64,000 bases of DNA from Paraburkholderia silvatlantica. Its GTDB lineage: Bacteria; Pseudomonadota; Gammaproteobacteria; Burkholderiales; Burkholderiaceae. The translations under genes were made by a program, and so were the position numbers. How positions within the stretch are numbered: the first letter of the stretch is position 1; each line of letters opens with the position of its first letter. The notes beneath the pieces are model-generated. The model did no database searches and had not been told where the DNA came from. It was given only the letters and a program-made list of their open reading frames with translations. Shown piece after piece: positions 59,290 to 64,000 of this stretch. Where the stretch lies: contig NZ_QEOL01000005.1 of the NCBI RefSeq assembly GCF_003096715.1, forward strand, positions 310,001 to 374,000, given 5' to 3'.

Positions 59290-59559
59290 ATGCACCTGAC
59301 TGTCTGGAATGTTCCAGAAACCTGCAGCGAGCAGGATGTCCGCAGCTTTTTCGAGCGGGAACTCGGCAAGTACGCCAAGGGCATTACCGTTTATGACGCG
59401 GGCACGTCCAACGCGCACGCGGACCTCGAACTCGACTCCGAAGTGCCGTATGTGGCCGATGCCGTGGCGCGCGAACTTCAGTCCCGCCGTCTCGCGGGCG
59501 TCGCGCTGAGGGTGAGTGCGACTCCGTTCGAAGACGAGGAGCCGCCGCAACGCAGGTGA
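59290..59559 (+). CDS. RRM-like RNA-binding protein
   Basis: An 89-residue protein predicted to have the beta-alpha-beta-beta-alpha-beta order of an RNA recognition motif. MHLTVWNVPETCSEQDVRSF gives the RNP2-like strand and first helix, GKYAKGITVYDAGTSNAHAD the middle strands and EVPYVADAVARELQSRRLAG the second helix. The aromatic residues of RNP1 are not well conserved, so RNA binding is uncertain. A GGTAGG sequence precedes the ATG. Its 3' end is followed by the convergent nadE gene within 20 bases. Confidence 0.6.
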   Translation: MHLTVWNVPETCSEQDVRSFFERELGKYAKGITVYDAGTSNAHADLELDSEVPYVADAVARELQSRRLAGVALRVSATPFEDEEPPQRR

Positions 59560-59576
59560 CCCGTTCGCGCCGCGCT

Positions 59577-60455
59577 TCAGCGGCCGTCGTCGGCGGTGTC
59601 GTACGGTGTATAGGGCAGCGCCCGCTTGTGGCGCGTCGACTCGTAAAAGCGAAAGATCGTCTCGTACGCGCGTTCGCTCACCGGTCGGCCTTCCAGAAAG
59701 TCGTCGATCTCGTCATAGCCGATCCCGTAGGCGTCTTCGTCAGGATGCAGCGGGCGCAACGTTTCCAGATCCGCAGTGGGCGTTTTCTCCACCAGCGTGG
59801 CCGGAGCGCCCAGCGCCCGCGCAAGCGCGCGCACGCGCCGCTTGTTCAGGCCCGCGAGCGGCAGCACGTCGGCGCCGCCGTCGCCGAACTTCGTGAAAAA
59901 TCCCATTAGCGATTCCGCCGCGTGATCCGTGCCGATCACGAGTCCCGCTCGCGCACTGGCCACCGCATACTGCGCAATCATCCGCTCGCGCGCCTTGATG
60001 TTGCCGTGAACCTTGTCCTGCACGCTCTCGTCGGCGAAGGCGATGCCGCCCGCTGTGAGCGAGCCGAGCATCGCGTCGGCGGCGGGGCGCATGTCGACGG
60101 TCAGGATTTCGTCCGCGGCGATGAAGTCGAGCGCAGCCGCGGCGTCCGCTTCGTCGCGCTGGCTGCCGTAGGGCAGACGCATCGCGACGAACCGTGCCGC
60201 CGTCCGGCCCTGCGCGCGCAGGCTTTGCACGCACAGTTGCGCGAGGCGCCCTGCCGTTGCGGAGTCGACGCCGCCGCTGATGCCCAGCACGAGCGTCTGC
60301 AGCCCGCTCGCCTCGAGGCGCTCCCCGAGGAAGCGCACACGATGCTCGATTTCAGCGTGTGCGTCGAAGCGCGCCGCGACGTTCAGTTCGGCGACGATGC
60401 GTTGCTGGCGGGCGAGGCGGTCGGTAGCGGGTCTGGCGTCCGATTGGGCGGGCAT
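59577..60455 (-). CDS. nadE: NH3-dependent NAD+ synthetase
   Basis: A 292-residue enzyme that adenylates and amidates nicotinic acid adenine dinucleotide with ammonia. The ATP PP-loop LGISGGVDSATAGRLAQLCV (near residue 58), GTDHAAESLMGFFTKFGDGG (near 178) and VEKTPTADLETLRPLHPDED are the family motifs. There is no glutamine amidotransferase domain, so it depends on free ammonia, like E. coli NadE. The N-terminus is typical in length. No other NAD genes are adjacent. Confidence 0.93.
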   Translation of the reverse strand: MPAQSDARPATDRLARQQRIVAELNVAARFDAHAEIEHRVRFLGERLEASGLQTLVLGISGGVDSATAGRLAQLCVQSLRAQGRTAARFVAMRLPYGSQRDEADAAAALDFIAADEILTVDMRPAADAMLGSLTAGGIAFADESVQDKVHGNIKARERMIAQYAVASARAGLVIGTDHAAESLMGFFTKFGDGGADVLPLAGLNKRRVRALARALGAPATLVEKTPTADLETLRPLHPDEDAYGIGYDEIDDFLEGRPVSERAYETIFRFYESTRHKRALPYTPYDTADDGR

Positions 60456-60610
60456 GGGCGGTCCTCAAATTGGCTGCGTACGCGACATATGCGCTTAGTC
60501 TGCGTTGTCTGGTCTAATGTCGGGTGGTCGTGGCGCTGTCAGCGACGCCGCAAGACACGGCGCCCGACGTATCCGACTTCAGACAAGACGCATAATCGGC
60601 CGGACTCACG

Positions 60611-61891
60611 ATGAACGACAATTTTTCGCGGCGCATGGGCGCTCGCGTACGCGGTGGCGTCCGGGGCGACGCCCCGAAACCACCCCATCATAGAACGCAG
60701 TGGTTGAGCGCGCCGGCGCGCCGCGCAATAGCGATTGCACTCTCCACCTGTTTTTACGCTTCGTGGGCGGCAAGCGCCGCTTACGCCTCCGACGCCGCGA
60801 CGGCTTCAGGCGCGCACGTTGCCTCGGGCGCCGTGCACAGCGCGCCGGCGCAGGCAGCGCCGAAGCCGGCCGCTTTGGGCGCGCCCCCTGTATCGGCGGC
60901 TTCGGGCGCATCGGCGGCTCGGCCGGTTGCAACAGCGGCTTCGGCGGCCTCCGCTGCTTCCGTGCCCGTGCCTGCTTCGGGTGTTTCGGGCGCTTCGGGC
61001 GCGTCCGCCGCTTCGTCGGCGCAGCCGGCTTCCGCGGCATCGGCCGCGGAAGCCGCCTCAGCGCCTCCCGAACTCGTGCTGCCCGTTCACCGGATGCTTA
61101 CACCGCAGGAGGCCGCCGAGGAAACCCGCGGCGCGCTCGAAATGCGCAAGCGCTTCGCGCGCGATGTCAACCGGCGCCTGCATGTGCCGCTGGCCGAGCA
61201 GCGCGCCTACGGCCAGCGCCTGCAGGCCGCGCTCGAAGAGAAGAACCTCGGCGCGCTGGCGGGCGAGTTCGTCATCCTCGTCGATCGCAGCGCGAATGTG
61301 CAGGCGCTCTTCATCTACTTCCGCGCCATGCCCGACGAGCCTTGGCTCATGATCGGCGCGTCGCCGGTCGCGACGGGACGCCCCGGCGAGTTCGACCACT
61401 TCCTCACGCCGCTCGGCGTGTTCGAGCACACGCCGCTGAATATGGACTTCCGCGCGGAAGGCACCATGAACCAGAACAACATCCGCGGCTATGGCCGGCG
61501 CGACATGCGCATCTACGACCTCGGCTGGGTGGACGGCGAACGCGGCTGGGGCAAGGGCGGCTATTCGCAGATGCGCTTCCAGATGCACGCCACCGACCCC
61601 GACCGCCTCGAGCCGCTGCTCGGCATCCGCCACTCGAAGGGCTGCGTGCGGATTCCCGCGACGCTCAACGCGTTCATCGACCACTACGGCATCATCGACG
61701 CCGAATACCAGGCGCTGGTCGATGCGGGCAAGTCGCTCTGGGTCCTCCACTCGGACCGCGAGATCACGCCGTGGGCGGGACGCTTCATCGTCGTTGTCGA
61801 TTCGGAGCGCAAGACGCGTCCGGCGTGGTCGCCCGTACCCGGCGGCAAGGCGCGCGCGAAGGTGCCGGCCGGCGCCGACACCGCTGACTGA
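60611..61891 (+). CDS. YkuD-type L,D-transpeptidase with Ala/Ser-rich linker
   Basis: A 426-residue exported protein. A signal peptide or anchor lies near residues 37-62 (RRAIAIALSTCFYASWAASA), then a low-complexity Ala/Ser/Pro region of about 90 residues with ASGASGASA-like repeats, then the catalytic domain. The histidine in RFQMHATDP and the nucleophile in SKGCVRIPATL (Cys near 344) form the YkuD active site. It would form or anchor 3-3 peptidoglycan cross-links in the periplasm. The linker may span the cell wall. The gene is monocistronic. Confidence 0.87.
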   Translation: MNDNFSRRMGARVRGGVRGDAPKPPHHRTQWLSAPARRAIAIALSTCFYASWAASAAYASDAATASGAHVASGAVHSAPAQAAPKPAALGAPPVSAASGASAARPVATAASAASAASVPVPASGVSGASGASAASSAQPASAASAAEAASAPPELVLPVHRMLTPQEAAEETRGALEMRKRFARDVNRRLHVPLAEQRAYGQRLQAALEEKNLGALAGEFVILVDRSANVQALFIYFRAMPDEPWLMIGASPVATGRPGEFDHFLTPLGVFEHTPLNMDFRAEGTMNQNNIRGYGRRDMRIYDLGWVDGERGWGKGGYSQMRFQMHATDPDRLEPLLGIRHSKGCVRIPATLNAFIDHYGIIDAEYQALVDAGKSLWVLHSDREITPWAGRFIVVVDSERKTRPAWSPVPGGKARAKVPAGADTAD

Positions 61892-61933
61892 GCGCGCAAT
61901 TCGGCGAGGGCGCGCCAGCGGCGTGCGCTGGCG

Positions 61934-62848
61934 CTACGCGCGCCGCGCGAGCAGCACACCCGCGAGCGCGACGCCGAAGCCCGCCATCTGCAGCGGCGTA
62001 AGCGTTTCGCCGAACAGCAGCCAGCTTTCGAGCGCCGCGAGCGGCGGCGCGAGAAAGAGCAGCGCGGTGGCGCGGGCGGCGTCGCCGTGGCGCACCATCC
62101 AGACGAGCAGCGTCACGCCCGCGCCCGAGAGCATTGCAATGCCCCAGGCCAGCGAGAACCACAGGGTCGGCGTGGCGATCCAGCGCGTCTCGCCGAGCAC
62201 GAGCGCGAGCACGGCGGCGACGATGGCCGCGCCGAGGTTCTGCACGGCGCTCGCGCTGCGAATGTCGGCTTGTGCGAGCGAAGTCTTCTGGTAAAGCGTG
62301 CCCGCCGTGATCGATCCGACCGATACCACTGCGATCACCACCACGAGCAGCGGGTTCGCGTGAGCGTGCGTGGGCGCGGTAGCGGCAGCGGCGTTGGCGA
62401 TGGCGCCGCCGGCGGCGTGCATGGCGGCATACAACTTCGGGCTCAGCACGAGCACGACGCCAACGAGGCCGAGCGACATGCCCGACCAGCGCCGCGGCGG
62501 CAGGCGTTCGCCGAACATGCGTGCCGCGACGGCAGCCGTCAGGAGCGGCTGGAGCGCGCCGAGGAGCGCCATCACGCCCGCGCTCAAGCCCTGCGCGACC
62601 GCCCAGTAGCCCGCGCCCAGATAGACGCCCTGCAGGAGCGCGCCGGCGAAGAGATGCTTGCCGATTTCGCGTCCGCGCGGCCAGGGCGCGCGCATCACCA
62701 GCGCAACGATCGTGAACAGCGCCGCCGTGCCTGCGAAGCGCGCGAGCAGGAACAGGTTGGGATCGGCGTAGGGCGCAATGGCGCGCGCGACGACGAAACC
62801 CGTCGACCACAGGAAGACGAAAAGGGTGGGTGCGAAGGCGGCGAGCAT
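61934..62848 (-). CDS. EamA/DMT-family transporter
   Basis: A 304-residue protein with ten predicted membrane helices in two EamA halves: FVFLWSTGFVVARAIAPYAD with FAGTAALFTIVALVMRAPWP in the first, and LGAAIVAAVLALVLGETRWI with LFLAPPLAALESWLLFGETL in the second. Such proteins export metabolites or amino acids. An alanine/histidine loop of about 25 residues separates the halves. The frame upstream of 62848 is rejected because the first helix starts there. Confidence 0.9.
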   Translation of the reverse strand: MLAAFAPTLFVFLWSTGFVVARAIAPYADPNLFLLARFAGTAALFTIVALVMRAPWPRGREIGKHLFAGALLQGVYLGAGYWAVAQGLSAGVMALLGALQPLLTAAVAARMFGERLPPRRWSGMSLGLVGVVLVLSPKLYAAMHAAGGAIANAAAATAPTHAHANPLLVVVIAVVSVGSITAGTLYQKTSLAQADIRSASAVQNLGAAIVAAVLALVLGETRWIATPTLWFSLAWGIAMLSGAGVTLLVWMVRHGDAARATALLFLAPPLAALESWLLFGETLTPLQMAGFGVALAGVLLARRA

Positions 62849-63057
62849 CGGTGTCGAAGAGGGCGCGCGCTGACGCTGCGCACTGAGGAACACGAAAGGC
62901 TCGGAGTATCGCGCAACGTGCAGGTTGCGGTCTTGTTCAGGACTGCACTGGCCGGAACGTGCGTCGCTCGACAACTATAACGCAACTAACTGCCTATTCC
63001 ATACCACGTCGGCTAACGCAAACATCGCCAGGGCGGAAATGGAAACGTCAGCGGCCG

Positions 63058-64000
63058 CTAGCTCGCAAACAACACCGCCGTCACCCCAATCAAGCCGCCG
63101 CAGACCGCACAGGCGAGCAGCAGCGCGCGCGTGCGCCGATGCTCGCGGCGCCAGGCATCGAGCAACGCGGCCTGCTGCGCGGCCTGTCCCGCAGCGGGAC
63201 CGTGTCCGCCCTTCGCGTGATGCTCGAGGAAGCGGAACACCATCTGCGGTACGCGCGGTGCGATTTGCGCGAGGTGGGGCAACTCCTGCGAGAGTCGCCT
63301 GATCCAGCCGTGGTGGCCGAGATCTTGTCGCGCGATGTCGGCGAGCGTGTGCCGCGCAATGCCCCATGCGTCGACGCCCGGATGAATCGAGCGGGCCAGC
63401 TGCTCGGCCTGGCCGAACGCGCGCTGCGCCGCCACGAGGCGCGGCGAAACTTCGCCTCCGAACGGCTGCACCGAGTGCAGCAGATGATGGAACAGCGCCC
63501 CCGCGCTGCGCTCGTCGGTGTCGCTTGCAAAATGCGCTTCGCTGCGCGTGCGCAATTCGGCCTCGATCTGTTCGGTGCGTGCATGCGTGGGCACATGGCC
63601 CGCCACGTGATGCAGCGTGGCGAGCCGCCCGTAGTCCTGTTCGAACAATGCGGTCGCACCGTGCACGAAGAATTCGCGTTCAGGCGAAGACAGGCTCGTC
63701 ATCAGCGCCGCGCCCGCGAGCACGAGGCGGCCGCGCGTCTCGGGTTCGACGCTCACCGCGACCCGGCTCGCGTCGAGGGCCGCATGGAAGAACCCGTGTT
63801 CGAACGCCTGACGCGTGACGACCTCGATCAGACGTGCCGCCACCTGCGTGACGTTGATGTGGTGCTCGGCAAGCCCGGCGAGATCGGTTGCGCGCACGGT
63901 GTCGATGTGCTGCACCGCGATTGTCTGAGGGGTGCAGAGGTCCCAGATCACGTCGGGAACGACGATGCGCGGATCGTCGCCAAGCTGATGGCCGCTCTGG
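63058..64000 (-). CDS. AarF/UbiB (ABC1) kinase-like protein, C-terminal part
   Basis: The leftward frame is open at the right window edge and ends at 63058, so about 314 C-terminal residues are visible. DPRIVVPDVIWDLCTPQTIA and the following LIEVVTRQAFEHGFFHAALD correspond to the C-terminal half of the ABC1/UbiB kinase-like fold. Two short hydrophobic helices close the protein (ALLLACAVCGGLIGVTAVLF), as in UbiB, which has a C-terminal membrane anchor. The full enzyme would support ubiquinone synthesis or lipid handling. The N-terminus with the nucleotide site lies outside the window. Confidence 0.85.
   Translation of the reverse strand, partial: QSGHQLGDDPRIVVPDVIWDLCTPQTIAVQHIDTVRATDLAGLAEHHINVTQVAARLIEVVTRQAFEHGFFHAALDASRVAVSVEPETRGRLVLAGAALMTSLSSPEREFFVHGATALFEQDYGRLATLHHVAGHVPTHARTEQIEAELRTRSEAHFASDTDERSAGALFHHLLHSVQPFGGEVSPRLVAAQRAFGQAEQLARSIHPGVDAWGIARHTLADIARQDLGHHGWIRRLSQELPHLAQIAPRVPQMVFRFLEHHAKGGHGPAAGQAAQQAALLDAWRREHRRTRALLLACAVCGGLIGVTAVLFAS

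Noticed and set aside
1..64000. CRISPR arrays, prophage, complete insertion sequences, rRNA and tRNA genes
   Set aside because: I saw no regularly spaced repeats, phage structural genes, full transposases or tRNA-like cloverleaf patterns. A short search by eye could miss a tRNA.

Overview
The window is a high-GC, densely coded chromosomal segment from a beta-proteobacterium of the Burkholderia/Paraburkholderia/Caballeronia group. The evidence is the codon bias, the DUF4148 and DUF3562 proteins typical of that family, the lut/lldP lactate locus, and the many small regulator plus metabolic-gene pairs. I see no ribosomal RNA, tRNA, CRISPR array, prophage or complete insertion sequence. The sequence reads as accessory metabolism, transport and regulation rather than core housekeeping.

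Layout. 1-9.5 kb: the N-terminus of a Mrp/Pha antiporter subunit A, an L-lactate utilisation operon (lutA-lutC-lutB-lldP, leftward) divergent from its GntR-type regulator lldR, a VOC protein, a PPK2 polyphosphate kinase and a PiT phosphate transporter. 9.5-17.5 kb: a Cache-GGDEF diguanylate cyclase, an IS630-like HTH protein beside a 0.77-kb AT-richer gap, small envelope proteins, an orphan fliD with a clear sigma-28 promoter, an IMPACT/YigZ protein, and a 0.77-kb gap holding leftward terminators that suggest small RNAs. 17.8-24.5 kb: an acyl-CoA synthetase, a Crp/Fnr regulator, a DUF4148 protein, an orphan FtsI-like transpeptidase and a chemoreceptor. 24.9-28.9 kb: a phosphonate operon (PEP mutase fused to a nucleotidyltransferase, phosphonopyruvate decarboxylase, 2-aminoethylphosphonate transaminase).

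29-42 kb: a PepSY membrane protein behind a Fur-like palindrome, a MocA-like cytidylyltransferase with a PaoABC-type periplasmic molybdenum aldehyde oxidoreductase, a CNBD/redox-domain/thioredoxin-reductase-like fusion lacking the redox CxxC, a LysR remnant, a quinone-oxidoreductase-like enzyme, an aspartate carbamoyltransferase carrying an N-terminal HTH domain with a palindrome overlapping its promoter, and a DapA-family aldolase. 42-51 kb: DUF3562, an arsR-nemA pair, a GntR regulator divergent from an MFS/CMD/dehydrogenase operon with two identical operators, an amidase pseudogene, a glycine-zipper protein and an NADP-oxidoreductase/LysR pair. 51-64 kb: a PEP mutase/isocitrate lyase family protein, LacI, IclR with an aminotransferase, NUDIX, Lrp with LysE, DUF1993, a secreted HNH-fold protein, an RRM-like protein, nadE, an L,D-transpeptidase, an EamA exporter and a truncated AarF/UbiB kinase-like gene.

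The most promising material is the HTH-aspartate carbamoyltransferase fusion with its embedded operator, the compact aminoethylphosphonate operon whose fused nucleotidyltransferase implies CMP-activated headgroup synthesis without a local transferase, the uncharacterised GntR-controlled three-gene operon, and small-RNA candidates in gene-free stretches. All functional calls come from reading the translated sequences and recalled family motifs; no database search was run.
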